DNA of 64,000 nucleotides. Origin: Comamonas badia DSM 17552. GTDB taxonomy: Bacteria; Pseudomonadota; Gammaproteobacteria; Burkholderiales; Burkholderiaceae_C. The first letter of the stretch is position 1, and each line of letters opens with the position of its first letter. This document shows, piece after piece, positions 55,630 to 64,000 of this stretch. A model generated the notes under the pieces. The model was not told the DNA's origin. It did no database searches and saw only the letters and a program-made list of their open reading frames with translations. The stretch spans positions 248,001 to 312,000 of the forward strand of contig NZ_AXVM01000006.1 of assembly GCF_000484635.1 (NCBI RefSeq), in the 5' to 3' direction. A program made the translations under genes and the position numbers.

Positions 55630-55650
55630 GCAATGATGCGTTAGGACTAA
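55630..55650 (-). promoter_or_regulatory. shared 21-bp upstream motif, copy 3
   Basis: On the + strand it reads GCAATGATGCGTTAGGACTA then A, 83 bp before VPLPA protein 3. Directly next to it are two direct copies of TTGACCCA (55651-55658 and 55664-55671), 13 bp apart, overlapping the stop codon of the ATPase gene. Confidence 0.6.
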
Positions 55651-55660
55651 TTGACCCAGT

Positions 55661-56509
55661 CTATTGACCCATGGATGGCGTCGTTGCCGGCGGCGCGTTC
55701 AGCACGCCATAGTCGTGGCGATCGGCCAGCACCTCCCCGACCAAGGCAGAGTCGATCGTCGTGCAACCACCGCCAAACCCGTAGACCAGCGCCATGTCGC
55801 ACAGAATGTTGATGCTGCGGGGAATGCCCTTGGAGGCCTCGGCGATCAGGATGACGGCTGCCTTGGTGAACAGCGGCTCCTCGCGCCCGGCCACCTTCAA
55901 CCGGTGCAGGATGTAGTGCGCCACCTCGGGCACGGTCAGCGGCGGGATGAAGAAATCGACCGCTATGCGCTGGGCGAACTGCTGCAGTTCGGGCTGTTTG
56001 AGCAGGTCGCGCAGCTGCGGCTGGCCGACCAGGATCACCTGCAGCAGCTGGTCTTTGTCCGCGTTGATGTTGGAGAGCATGCGCAGCGACTCCAGCGCGC
56101 TGGCCGAGAGGTTCTGCGCCTCGTCCACGATGAGGATGGCGCGGCGCCCCGCAGCGTATTCCTTGATCAGAAAGCGCTGAAACGCGTCATAGCGCGCCAC
56201 CGGCGACATGCCTTCGTAAGGCTGCCCGAAGGCCAGCATGATCCATTCGAGCAGGTCAGCGATGTCCCGGTGCGTGTTGTAGACCAGCCCGACCGTGAGC
56301 TCCTCGCCCAGGGTGTTGAGCAGGTGGCGGATCAGCGTCGTCTTGCCGCAGCCGATTTCGCCGCAGATGACGGAAAAGCCCGCGCGGTTCTGGATGCCGT
56401 ACTGCAGCATGGTGAACGCCAGCGCGTGGCGCTTGCTGAAGTACAGGAACTCCGGGTCGGGCTGGATGGAGAAGGGTTTCTCGCGCAGCCCATAGTAGGC
56501 TTCATACAT
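55661..56509 (-). CDS. ExeA-like secretion ATPase of the exosortase (PEP-CTERM) locus
   Basis: 282 residues. The family N-terminus MYEAYYGLREKPFSIQPDP is followed by Walker A GEIGCGKT and Walker B AILIVDEAQNLS. It is the AAA/ExeA-type ATPase found in exosortase loci, thought to assist polysaccharide or protein export. It lacks the C-terminal peptidoglycan-binding domain of full ExeA. It lies 6 bp after prsT, so it is co-transcribed with it. Confidence 0.88.
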   Translation of the reverse strand: MYEAYYGLREKPFSIQPDPEFLYFSKRHALAFTMLQYGIQNRAGFSVICGEIGCGKTTLIRHLLNTLGEELTVGLVYNTHRDIADLLEWIMLAFGQPYEGMSPVARYDAFQRFLIKEYAAGRRAILIVDEAQNLSASALESLRMLSNINADKDQLLQVILVGQPQLRDLLKQPELQQFAQRIAVDFFIPPLTVPEVAHYILHRLKVAGREEPLFTKAAVILIAEASKGIPRSINILCDMALVYGFGGGCTTIDSALVGEVLADRHDYGVLNAPPATTPSMGQ

Positions 56510-56515
56510 GTGCTG

Positions 56516-58936
56516 TCAGATTCCCGCCAGTGCCTTCTTCGCCTCATCCGCGGCCGCAAACGGTGCTCCTTTCGCGGCCAGATCAAGTGCCTGCTGCAGC
56601 GCCTTGCGCGCGCCTTCCTTGTTGCCCTGCGCAAGGAGGTTCATGCCCAGGTGGTAATTCAGCGTCGGAGAATCAGGCATGGCCTTGGCCGCGTCGCGCA
56701 GCGGGCCGGCGGCTTCGGCGTAACGTTTCATGCGGTAGGCCGCCCAGCCGACGGTATCCAGGAATTGCGGCATGGCACTGCCACGCAGGCCCTGGGCCAA
56801 ATCGTAGGCACGCTTGTAACTTGCCTCGTCACTGCGCGCGTCGCTCAGCAGGCTGGCCAGGTTGTTGATCACCACCTCGGCGTTGGGGCGCTGTTTGAGC
56901 AGTTTTTCATAGAGCGCGACGGCATCGTCGACCTTGCCCTGCTGCTCCAGCAGGCTGGCGCGCATGAGGTTCAGGCCGAAGTCACCGGGCACCTGCGCCA
57001 GACCTTTTTGCAGCGCGGCATCGGCCTCCTGCAGCTTGCCTTCACCCGCCAGCAGGCTGGCGAGGCCCAGGTAGGCCGGCGCATTCCTGGGGTCGCGCTG
57101 CATCAGACCTTCATAGCCCTGGCGTGCGCCCGCCTTGTCGCCCGCCTGTGCCGCCAGCTGCGCCTGCAGCAGGCGGGCGTCATTGTTGTCGGGTGACGCG
57201 GCAAGCACGGATTTGACGAAATCCTGCGCCTCCTTGACTTTGCCCGCGCGCACGTAGCTGGTGACCAATGCCACCAGGGGCTGTGCCTGGTCCGGCGATA
57301 GCTCATAGGCCTTTTTGTAGGCGGCAATGCTGCTGTCCAGCTCATTGCGCGCCGCATCCACCGCCCCCTGCAGCTGGCTGGCCGCCACCTGCTGGTTGCC
57401 CATCTTGGCCACGATGTCCGCCACTTTTTGCGCAGAGACCGCGTCTCCGGCGGCAAGATACGACTGCGCCAGCAGCTGATACGCCGGCAGATAGGTCGGA
57501 TTGGCCTGCAAGGTTTCGCGCAGCGCAGGCTCCACCAGCCGGGGCTTGCCCACGCGCATGAGGAATTCGGCATAGGGCATGGCAAAGATCGGGGCAAACT
57601 TGCCCTCCTGCGCGGCGCGGGCATATTCCTCCTGCGCCAGTTCCTTGGTGCCCTGCATTTCCAGCGCACGCCCCAGCAGCGCGTGCGCCTGCGCCGAGGA
57701 CGGCGCATCACGCAAGACGGTGCGCAGATCCGCCACGGCATCGTCCAGGCGGCGCTCATCCATGGCCACGCCGGCGCGCAGCAGCAGCGCCTGTTCGTTG
57801 CGCGCGTCGGCCTTGAGTACCTCGGCGATCAGCGCGTTGGCCTCCGGCTTCTTGCCGGCTCCCAGCAGGTCGGCCGCCAGGGCGTCCCGGGCCCGCAGAC
57901 CCGCCGGGTCCGTGCCCGCATCGGCCATGACCTCGCGCCACAGCGCCTGGGCTTGCTCAGGCTGCTTCTGCTGCACGCGCAGGTTCGCCAGCATGAGCTT
58001 GAGGTCATAGGCCTTGGGTTCCTGCTGGATGAAGCCCTGCAATTCGCTCGCCGCCGCATCCTGCCCCTTCACCTGGCCGATGAAGCGCACCAGTTCAAGC
58101 TTGGCCTCCATATCCTTGGGCAGGTCCTTCACCGTCTCGCGATAGACCGCCTCGGCCTGCTGGGGCTTGCCATGGCTCATGAAGAACTGCGCCAGCATGT
58201 GGCGCAACACCTTGTTCTCCGGGAAATAGCCGATCAGCTTGCGGAAAATCGCCTCGGCTTCGTCCAGGCGCTTCATCTTCTCGAGCGCCTGCACCTTGAT
58301 GAGCTGCAGCGCCACGTCGCGGTCATTGCCGGCCAGGGCCTGATCCAGGTATTTGATCGCCCCATCGCCATCACGCTCGAGCAGGCGCGCGGTGGCCAGC
58401 ACGACCAACGCGTCCACCTGCCTGGGGTTGCCCTTGAGTGCCTGTTGCGCCAGGTCCACGCCCTTGGCGTGGTCACCGAGCTTGAACATCACCGCCGCAC
58501 GCAGCGCCAGCACATCGGCATCACCCGGCTTGATCTTGTCTGCTTCTTCACTGACTTTCAGCGCCTTGTCCATCTGGCCCGCGGCCAGCAGCAGCTTGCC
58601 CAGCTTGAGCTGCGCCTGCAGATTCGCCGGATCGAGCTCCACCACCTTGCTCAGCAGGCCGTAGGCGCGGTTCCAGTCGCTGTTGCGCTCGGCGATCAGC
58701 GCCATGCCGTAGAGGGAGGGCACGTCATTGGGCGCAATCTGCAGCGCGTTCTGGAATTCCAGCCTGGCCTTGACCAGGTCGGATTGCTCCAGATAGGACT
58801 GGCCCTTCTTGGCGAACGAGGCGACTTTCTCTTCCGGCGACGAACACGCCGCCAACCCCAGGCTCAGCGCCAGCACCAGCGCAGTGGCCGCAACGCGGGG
58901 CCAGGGGGCCCGTGGCGATCGATTGGATTGCTGCAT
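56516..58936 (-). CDS. prsT: PrsT-type TPR lipoprotein of the exosortase locus
   Basis: 806 residues. The lipoprotein signal ends LGLAACSSPEE. About twenty TPR units follow (for example LEFQNALQIAPNDVPSLYGM and LAKVVELDPANLQAQLKLG-like segments). It matches the PEP-CTERM-associated TPR lipoprotein PrsT in length and order. It probably scaffolds surface polysaccharide or protein assembly. ATG 58936 is preceded by GAGGGGAAGC; the frame is open further upstream without a signal peptide. It lies 100 bp after xrtD. Confidence 0.9.
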   Translation of the reverse strand: MQQSNRSPRAPWPRVAATALVLALSLGLAACSSPEEKVASFAKKGQSYLEQSDLVKARLEFQNALQIAPNDVPSLYGMALIAERNSDWNRAYGLLSKVVELDPANLQAQLKLGKLLLAAGQMDKALKVSEEADKIKPGDADVLALRAAVMFKLGDHAKGVDLAQQALKGNPRQVDALVVLATARLLERDGDGAIKYLDQALAGNDRDVALQLIKVQALEKMKRLDEAEAIFRKLIGYFPENKVLRHMLAQFFMSHGKPQQAEAVYRETVKDLPKDMEAKLELVRFIGQVKGQDAAASELQGFIQQEPKAYDLKLMLANLRVQQKQPEQAQALWREVMADAGTDPAGLRARDALAADLLGAGKKPEANALIAEVLKADARNEQALLLRAGVAMDERRLDDAVADLRTVLRDAPSSAQAHALLGRALEMQGTKELAQEEYARAAQEGKFAPIFAMPYAEFLMRVGKPRLVEPALRETLQANPTYLPAYQLLAQSYLAAGDAVSAQKVADIVAKMGNQQVAASQLQGAVDAARNELDSSIAAYKKAYELSPDQAQPLVALVTSYVRAGKVKEAQDFVKSVLAASPDNNDARLLQAQLAAQAGDKAGARQGYEGLMQRDPRNAPAYLGLASLLAGEGKLQEADAALQKGLAQVPGDFGLNLMRASLLEQQGKVDDAVALYEKLLKQRPNAEVVINNLASLLSDARSDEASYKRAYDLAQGLRGSAMPQFLDTVGWAAYRMKRYAEAAGPLRDAAKAMPDSPTLNYHLGMNLLAQGNKEGARKALQQALDLAAKGAPFAAADEAKKALAGI

Positions 58937-59036
58937 CTTGCTTCCCCTCAGCCCGGTTGGATGGGGCTCAAAATTCATCAAATTCATAGCTGTCAGCGCA
59001 TGCCAGCCGTGCGTTAACGGCCTATTTGACCAAAAA

Positions 59037-60587
59037 TCACTTGGGCACATAGGGCCCAAGCAGCGGCACTGCCAGCCGGGCAAACGCCGTCAGCCGGGCA
59101 TCCGCCGCGCCGGCGGGCTCGCCCGGGCGCATCGGCGTGACCATGCGCACCAGCGCGCCATCGGTGCGGTTGCGCAGGATGGCGTCTTCCAGCAGGAACC
59201 ACTTCATCAGGTACTCGTTGGAGATGCGCCGCCCGCGCTGCTCGAACCAGTAATACACCAGCTGGTGCGTATTGTCCTTGGAGATCACCACGCGCACCAC
59301 CTCCAGCGGCGTGCCGTCGTTGAGCCCCAGCTTGGCATCGCGGATGTCCGAAATCACCCAGCCGCCGCCCGGTATGCAGACCTGCGGCGAATGCGGCGAC
59401 ACGCCCTTGCGCTGCGAGGCGTAGTAGGCGGTGTAGAAATTCACCACGTCGCCGGCCTCGTCGCGGTAATCGGCCAGCACGTAATCGGTGAAGCCCAGCG
59501 CCTGCTCCACCTGGATGGAGAGCGAAGACTCCGTCGCGCGCCAGTTGCCCAGCTCCAGCGGGAAGGTCGCCAGGTTGGAGCGCAGCGGCCGCACCTCCTC
59601 GCGCCCGCCCACGGCCATCGAGGCCGCCCAGCCCACCAGCAGCAGCAGCAGCGCCGCCGCCAGCGGGCGCGACCAGCGCGCGCTGAACACCCCGGTGGGC
59701 GTGGCCACCGGCGGCAGCGGAATCTGCTGCTGCACCTCCATGAAGCTGCGCTTGCGCGTGAAGCGCTCGATCAGCCAGATCTCGGCCATCAGCACCAGCT
59801 GGCAGACGAGGAAGATCACCCAGCCCTCGAAGTAATGCAGAAAGCCATCGGCCATGCCGTTGCCCCAGCGCGCCACCAGCACGCCCACCATGGCAATGCG
59901 CGCGCTGTTGGTGAGCACCGTGATCGGAATCGCCGAAAGGAACACCAGCACCCGCCAGACCATCCTGGCCGGATAGATGTAGGCCATCAGAAAGCTCAGG
60001 CTCAGCAGCGGGTACAGGTAGCGCAGCCCGCTGCAGGCCTCCACCACCTGCAGCTTGTAGTTGCCCAGGTCGATGACGTTGCCTTCCAGGTACACCGCGT
60101 AGCCCAGCGCGCGCAGAAAGCCCACGCCCATGCTGGAGGACAGCAGCTGCAGCCGCCAGGAAATCTGCGAATCGATGAAATACGGCAGCGGGATGGCGAA
60201 CAGCAGAAAGGCAATCGGCAGCCAGCTCACGCGCAGCAGCGACACCCCGCCATAGCACAGCACCAGGCCGACGAGCGCCAGCAGAAAGCCGAACTGCACC
60301 GCCAGAAACAGCGCCGTCACCTCCCCCAGCACCAGCAACAGCGCCGCCACCAGCAGCAGCACCAGCCCCCAGGCCGAGGGCGCGCCGCGGCTCTTCTTGA
60401 GCACGTCGCGCCGATACCACAGCAGAAAGAGCGAAATCAGCGGCAGGAAGAAGCCGTGGCTGTATTCCTCCTGGTTGTACCAGCGCCCCACCAGCTCGGA
60501 CAGACCACCCCAGAACGCGGCGATCGCCAGCAGCACACCCAGCAGCAGCAATTGCTCGTTGCGGGCCAATCGAAAGGTAAAGCGCAC
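59037..60587 (-). CDS. xrtD: exosortase (XrtD type) fused to an EpsI domain
   Basis: 516 residues. The N-terminal part has about eight membrane helices with the exosortase triad: Cys185 in VVEACSGLRYL, Arg230 in TNSARIAMVG and His251 in GFLHYFEGW. The C-terminal part (about 300-516) is an EpsI domain (SPHSPQVCIPGGGWVIS). The fusion and the VPLPA sorting signals nearby fit the VPLPA-specific exosortase XrtD. It should cleave the sorting signals of the three VPLPA proteins in the inner membrane. Another EpsI-fused exosortase type cannot be fully excluded. Confidence 0.88.
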   Translation of the reverse strand: MRFTFRLARNEQLLLLGVLLAIAAFWGGLSELVGRWYNQEEYSHGFFLPLISLFLLWYRRDVLKKSRGAPSAWGLVLLLVAALLLVLGEVTALFLAVQFGFLLALVGLVLCYGGVSLLRVSWLPIAFLLFAIPLPYFIDSQISWRLQLLSSSMGVGFLRALGYAVYLEGNVIDLGNYKLQVVEACSGLRYLYPLLSLSFLMAYIYPARMVWRVLVFLSAIPITVLTNSARIAMVGVLVARWGNGMADGFLHYFEGWVIFLVCQLVLMAEIWLIERFTRKRSFMEVQQQIPLPPVATPTGVFSARWSRPLAAALLLLLVGWAASMAVGGREEVRPLRSNLATFPLELGNWRATESSLSIQVEQALGFTDYVLADYRDEAGDVVNFYTAYYASQRKGVSPHSPQVCIPGGGWVISDIRDAKLGLNDGTPLEVVRVVISKDNTHQLVYYWFEQRGRRISNEYLMKWFLLEDAILRNRTDGALVRMVTPMRPGEPAGAADARLTAFARLAVPLLGPYVPK

Positions 60588-60638
60588 GGGGGATGGTTCC
60601 TCAGAGAAGTAGGGCGATGCTATCAGCCGTGCAGCGCA

Positions 60639-62105
60639 TCAGCCGCCAGGCGTGGTGCGGCCATAGCTATCCTCAAAGCGCACGATGTCGTCCTCGCCCA
60701 GGTAGCTGCCGGACTGCACCTCGATGATCTCCAGCGCCAGCTTGCCCGGGTTGGCCAGCCGGTGCGTGCGCCCGACGGGGATGAAGGTGGATTCGTTCTC
60801 GTTGAGCAGAAAGGTCTCGTCGCCGCGCGTGACCTGCGCCACGCCGCGCACCACCACCCAATGCTCCGCCCGGTGGTGGTGCATCTGCAGGCTCAGGCTC
60901 GCGCCCGGGCGCACCACGATGCGCTTGACCTGAAAACGCTCCCCGGCATCGATGCTGTCGTACCAGCCCCAGGGGCGATGCACCTTGCGGTGGCTGCCCG
61001 CCACGCTGCGGCCCTGCGCCTTCAGCTGCTCCACCACCTTTTTCACGTCCTGCGTGCGGCGCTTGTCGGCCACCAGCACGGCATCGGGCGTTTCCACCAC
61101 CACCAAATCCTGCACGCCCACCGTCGCCACCAGGCGCGCTTGCGAAAACAGCAGACTGCCCTGCGACTCCACCGCCAGCGTTTGCCCCGCCGTGGCATTG
61201 CCCGCGCCGTCGTGGGGCAGCAGCTCCCACAGCGCGTCCCACGATCCCAAGTCCGACCAGCGCGCATCCAGCGGCACCACGCAGGCCGGCATGCCCAGGT
61301 CTGTGCGCCCGGGCAGATGCTCCATCACCGCGTAGTCGATCGAATCGGCCGGGCAGGCGGCAAAGGCCGCCTCCTCGGGGCGGATGAAATCCAAATCCCG
61401 GCTCGCGCCCTGCATCGCCGCCCGGCAGGCCGCCAGCATCGCCGGCTGCAGCACCTCCAGCGCCTTGAGCCACTGGTCTGCGCGCACCATGAACATGCCG
61501 CTGTTCCACAGATGCTCGCCCCCGGCAAGATAGGCCTGCGCGCGCTCCAGGCTGGGCTTTTCGGCAAAGCCGTCAATGGCGTACGCCCCGCCGCCGGCCA
61601 GCGCGCCGCCCTTGCGGATATAGCCATAGCCCGTCTCGGGCCGGTCCGGCACCACGCCAAACGTCACCATCGCGCCATCGCAGGCCAGCGGCCACGCCGC
61701 CGCCAGCGCGGCGTGCAGATGCCGCACATCGCCCACCACATGGTCCGCCGGCATCGCCAGCAGCACGCTGTCGGCGGGCGCCGCCAGCGCCGCCAGCGCC
61801 AGCGCCGGCGCGGTGTTGCGGCCCACTGGCTCCAGCACCAGCTGCGCCGCGGCAAAACCGGCATCGTGCAGCTGCTGCGCGGCCAGAAAGCGGTGCGCGT
61901 TGTTGCACACCACCAGCGGCTGCCCGCGGGCAATCTCCGCGGACAAACCATCGAGCCGCCGCGCCGTCTCCTGCAGCATCGAGCCGCCATCATCGCCCTG
62001 CAGCGCCAGAAACTGCTTGGGATAGGCCTCGCGCGAAAGCGGCCACAGGCGCGTGCCCGCGCCTCCGCAGAGGATCACAGGCGTCAGGACAAGGGAAGAA
62101 GTCAT
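60639..62105 (-). CDS. manC: mannose-1-phosphate guanylyltransferase/mannose-6-phosphate isomerase
   Basis: 488 residues. The nucleotidyltransferase signature LCGGAGTRLWPLSREAYPKQF opens it; FVEKP-like FAEKPSLERAQ and NSGMFMVRA follow. A C-terminal cupin isomerase domain has RPWGWYDSID and HHHRAEHWVVVRG. It makes GDP-mannose for surface polysaccharide. It lies 51 bp before xrtD on the same strand. Start ATG 62105 gives the family N-terminus; an in-frame codon at 62141 also exists. Confidence 0.92.
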   Translation of the reverse strand: MTSSLVLTPVILCGGAGTRLWPLSREAYPKQFLALQGDDGGSMLQETARRLDGLSAEIARGQPLVVCNNAHRFLAAQQLHDAGFAAAQLVLEPVGRNTAPALALAALAAPADSVLLAMPADHVVGDVRHLHAALAAAWPLACDGAMVTFGVVPDRPETGYGYIRKGGALAGGGAYAIDGFAEKPSLERAQAYLAGGEHLWNSGMFMVRADQWLKALEVLQPAMLAACRAAMQGASRDLDFIRPEEAAFAACPADSIDYAVMEHLPGRTDLGMPACVVPLDARWSDLGSWDALWELLPHDGAGNATAGQTLAVESQGSLLFSQARLVATVGVQDLVVVETPDAVLVADKRRTQDVKKVVEQLKAQGRSVAGSHRKVHRPWGWYDSIDAGERFQVKRIVVRPGASLSLQMHHHRAEHWVVVRGVAQVTRGDETFLLNENESTFIPVGRTHRLANPGKLALEIIEVQSGSYLGEDDIVRFEDSYGRTTPGG

Positions 62106-62289
62106 GGATGGAGCAACGGCGCGAAGAAGGCAGGCACACAAGCCCAGCCCGGCAAGCCGTGGTTTGTATCACGCTTGCCGCGCCGGATCGATAGTCCGAA
62201 TGACCTTGCACGCGCCGGTTGGATGCGATGCAGCTGGCGGGCGTCGCTATTCTTCGAACAGTTCGCAGGTTGGTGGCAGCGCAGCCCGT

Positions 62290-62499
62290 TCAACTCTGGC
62301 GGGTTTTTTCGAGGTCATCGAACAAGGCATCGGCGGATTCGAAGCGGGCTGCACGCGCCTTCGCCATCGCACGCGCCTCAATCATTGCTGCGCGTGTCTC
62401 GGCGTTGGGCATGGAAAGCCCCATTGAAGCCAGTGCTTCAGAGGCCTGAGTTTTGGTTTCCTCGTCCACACGGACATGCAGCACGGTGGAGTGCGCCAT
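62290..62499 (-). CDS. RelB/DinJ-family antitoxin, shortened, no toxin partner seen
   Basis: 69 residues. The N-terminus STVLHVRVDEETKTQASEAL is a DinJ-type ribbon-helix-helix, but it runs from ASMGLS directly into MPNAETRAAMIEARAMA, skipping the second helix segment of about 25 residues usually present (family length about 85-95). The C-terminus SADALFDDLEK is typical. No YafQ/RelE-like toxin ORF follows in the 184 bp before manC. Probably a decaying orphan. It sits between two polysaccharide genes on the same strand. Confidence 0.7.
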   Translation of the reverse strand: MAHSTVLHVRVDEETKTQASEALASMGLSMPNAETRAAMIEARAMAKARAARFESADALFDDLEKTRQS

Positions 62500-62573
62500 A
62501 ACTGACTCCTTTGAATGACCATATTTTGTGTCTTCAATGCGATACAACCAAGGCTCTTGGCCATCTCTCTCGG

Positions 62574-63347
62574 TCACCGCCCGCGCTGCCCCAGCGCCCG
62601 CACCGCCAGCCTCAGCAGCGCCCAGCCATCGCCCCAGTAGCGCTTGAAAAGCTGCGGCTCCTGGCGGATGCGCCAGAGCCACTCCAGCCCCCAGCGCTGC
62701 CAGGCGGGCGGCGCGCGCTGCACCGTGCCGGCGACGAAGTTCACCACCGCACCCAGGTGGCTGACCACCGGCACCTGCAGGCGGGCGCGGTTCTGCAGGA
62801 TCCACGCCTGCCCCTTCTGCGCGCCCAGCGCCACCACCAGAAAATCCGCACCGCTGGCGTTGATGGCGGCGATCACCTCGGGCGCCGCCATCTGTTCCAC
62901 CGGGCCAAAACCCGGCGTATGCCAGCCCACACACCGCATCTGCCCGCGCCCCGCCGCATGCTCGGCGTTCAGCCGCTCACACGCCTGCTGCGCCACGCCC
63001 GGCGGGCCGCCAAAAAAATACACCCTGATGGCGCGCCCCAGCACCGCTTGCCCCGCGCCTGCGCGCAACTGATCAAACAGCGTGGAACCCGCCACCCGCT
63101 CCGGCAGCGGCGTGCCCTGCAGGCGCGCCAGCCACACCACCGGCATGCCATCGGCCACGCTCAGGTCGCTTTCCACCACCGATTGCCGGAAGGCCGCATC
63201 GCGCTGCGCCGTCACCAGAAAGTTCAGGTTGGGGGTGGAGAGAAACAGCCGCTGCCCATCGCGCATCGCCCGCGCCAGGCGCTCGGCGGCGCCTGCGGTG
63301 TCGATCACGTCAAAGGGCAGGCCGGCGATGGTGATGCGCTGCATCAT
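62574..63347 (-). CDS. WecG/TagA/CpsF-family glycosyltransferase
   Basis: 257 residues. Family features are FLSTPNLNFLVTA, SDLSVADGMPVVWLARL and VVALGAQKGQAWI, with FFGGPPGVAQQACERL. These enzymes add a sugar (ManNAcA or a similar residue) to a lipid-linked intermediate. The ATG overlaps the upstream gene's stop (ATGA), so both are translated together. It is part of the surface polysaccharide set next to xrtD. Confidence 0.87.
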   Translation of the reverse strand: MMQRITIAGLPFDVIDTAGAAERLARAMRDGQRLFLSTPNLNFLVTAQRDAAFRQSVVESDLSVADGMPVVWLARLQGTPLPERVAGSTLFDQLRAGAGQAVLGRAIRVYFFGGPPGVAQQACERLNAEHAAGRGQMRCVGWHTPGFGPVEQMAAPEVIAAINASGADFLVVALGAQKGQAWILQNRARLQVPVVSHLGAVVNFVAGTVQRAPPAWQRWGLEWLWRIRQEPQLFKRYWGDGWALLRLAVRALGQRGR

Positions 63348-64000
63348 TTGCGCTCCGTCCTCACCCACTCTTTCTGCCGCCGTCGCAGAAAGCCCAGATA
63401 CACCGGCAGCTTGCCCAGCACATAACCGGGCACGGCCAGCAAGTCACGGGCAGAAACCACCGCACGCCCCCAACCCCACCAGGCCATGCCAATCGCCATG
63501 CCAAACAGCGCCATGCAGGCCAGCACCGCCCACAGCGGGCCTGGCCCAGCGCCGAGCAACGCAGCCACCGCGCACACGACCAACACCCCCAGTTGCAACA
63601 GCACCAGCAGCGCCAGCGGCGGCACGCCCAAATCCAGCACCAGCGCCAGCAGCCGCGCATCGCGCCGGCGCAGCGCCTGGCCGAGCAGGCGCGGCAGGTG
63701 CGCCAGCATCATGCCCAGGTGGCCATGCTCCCAACGGCGGCGCTGGCCCTGCGTGGCCTGCTCGCTTGTGGGAAAGCTGCTGCGTACCAGCACCTGCGGG
63801 CAAAATTGCGCGGGGGTGCCCGCCAGCGCCAGGTCTATGCCCAGCTTCATGTCCTCCACCAGTTCGGCATTGGCCAGCTGCATCTGCTGCGCCATCGTCC
63901 AAGGGAAGGCCATGCCCGTGCCCATCAGCTGGCAGGGCGCACCCAGCGCGCGCCAGCCCAGCGGACGCACCCAGTTTTTCAGGCGCCAGGCAAACGCCGC
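63344..64000 (-). CDS. family 2 membrane glycosyltransferase, C-terminal part
   Basis: The last 218 residues of a gene that begins beyond the window. The catalytic-domain end has AELVEDMKLGIDLALAGTPA (the acidic ED pair) and the acceptor motif QRRRWEHGH. Three or four membrane segments follow. It resembles processive GT2 synthases or N-acetylglucosaminyltransferases of capsule loci. Its stop overlaps the WecG-like start. Confidence 0.8.
   Translation of the reverse strand, partial: AAFAWRLKNWVRPLGWRALGAPCQLMGTGMAFPWTMAQQMQLANAELVEDMKLGIDLALAGTPAQFCPQVLVRSSFPTSEQATQGQRRRWEHGHLGMMLAHLPRLLGQALRRRDARLLALVLDLGVPPLALLVLLQLGVLVVCAVAALLGAGPGPLWAVLACMALFGMAIGMAWWGWGRAVVSARDLLAVPGYVLGKLPVYLGFLRRRQKEWVRTERK

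Noticed and set aside
58985-59015. Possible copy of the palindromic element before prsT
   Set aside because: ATAGCTGTCAGCGC fits the left arm, but no matching right arm or tail follows.
62106-62289. Toxin gene to match the DinJ-like antitoxin
   Set aside because: A 63-codon frame overlaps here, but its peptide has no RelE/YafQ features.
58809-62501. 1,230-codon frame antisense to prsT, xrtD and manC
   Set aside because: Shadow of three clear genes; His/Arg/Gln-rich with no domain.

Overview
This GC-rich window reads as a chromosomal segment of a betaproteobacterium, most likely Comamonadaceae (Burkholderiales). The basis is gene order and family recognition: clpS-clpA, sucA-sucB-lpd, yejABEF beside fabI, and trxA-rho-rpmE2 (type B L31), plus dispersed palindromic repeats of a kind familiar from that family. 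No rRNA, CRISPR array, integrase or insertion sequence was seen. One tRNA gene, tRNA-Ser(GGA), is present.

Layout. 1-7,970: clpA (cut by the window edge), clpS, dnaE, a PAP2 phosphatase, bamD, a PP2C phosphatase and zapE. 7,971-13,945: two structured repeats, then lpdA, sucB and sucA, all read leftward. 14,202-19,437: a YXWGXW lipoprotein and a leftward sulfur cluster (two half-size YeeE/YedE transporters, a Cys-rich NPC-repeat protein, an unknown protein, a periplasmic sulfurtransferase), ending in a FadL-family pseudogene with a large internal deletion. 19,596-25,938: an AI-2E family transporter, an esterase, a double-Usp protein and a copper cluster (TolC-like lipoprotein, TAT-exported multicopper oxidase, CusF-like protein) behind a MerR/CueR-type promoter. 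25,963-32,313: yejFEBA, with a toxin-antitoxin pair lodged between yejB and yejE. 32,358-35,560: fabI, cheV and a flavoprotein.

35,605-40,434 is an accessory segment: a Phd/PIN toxin-antitoxin pair and a 1,331-residue protein with an N-terminal NACHT/STAND-like P-loop NTPase, a long helical middle and a C-terminal PD-(D/E)XK nuclease. It has the architecture of an anti-phage defence protein and is the best candidate here for an undescribed system. Its stop codon overlaps that of an AddA-like helicase-nuclease, which is coupled to an AddB-like partner.

46,391-51,938: trxA, rho, rpmE2, an ArnT-like glycosyltransferase, a MATE transporter and tRNA-Ser. 52,134-64,000: an exosortase locus. It holds an EpsA-type LuxR regulator, three secreted VPLPA-CTERM proteins, a secretion ATPase, the PrsT TPR lipoprotein, an XrtD-type exosortase fused to an EpsI domain, GDP-mannose synthesis and two polysaccharide glycosyltransferases. 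The three VPLPA proteins share a WC...MQxAIW motif pair resembling thioester domains and a 21-bp upstream motif, so they look like one co-regulated set.

All assignments come from reading the sequence and translations. No database search, alignment or composition calculation was run.
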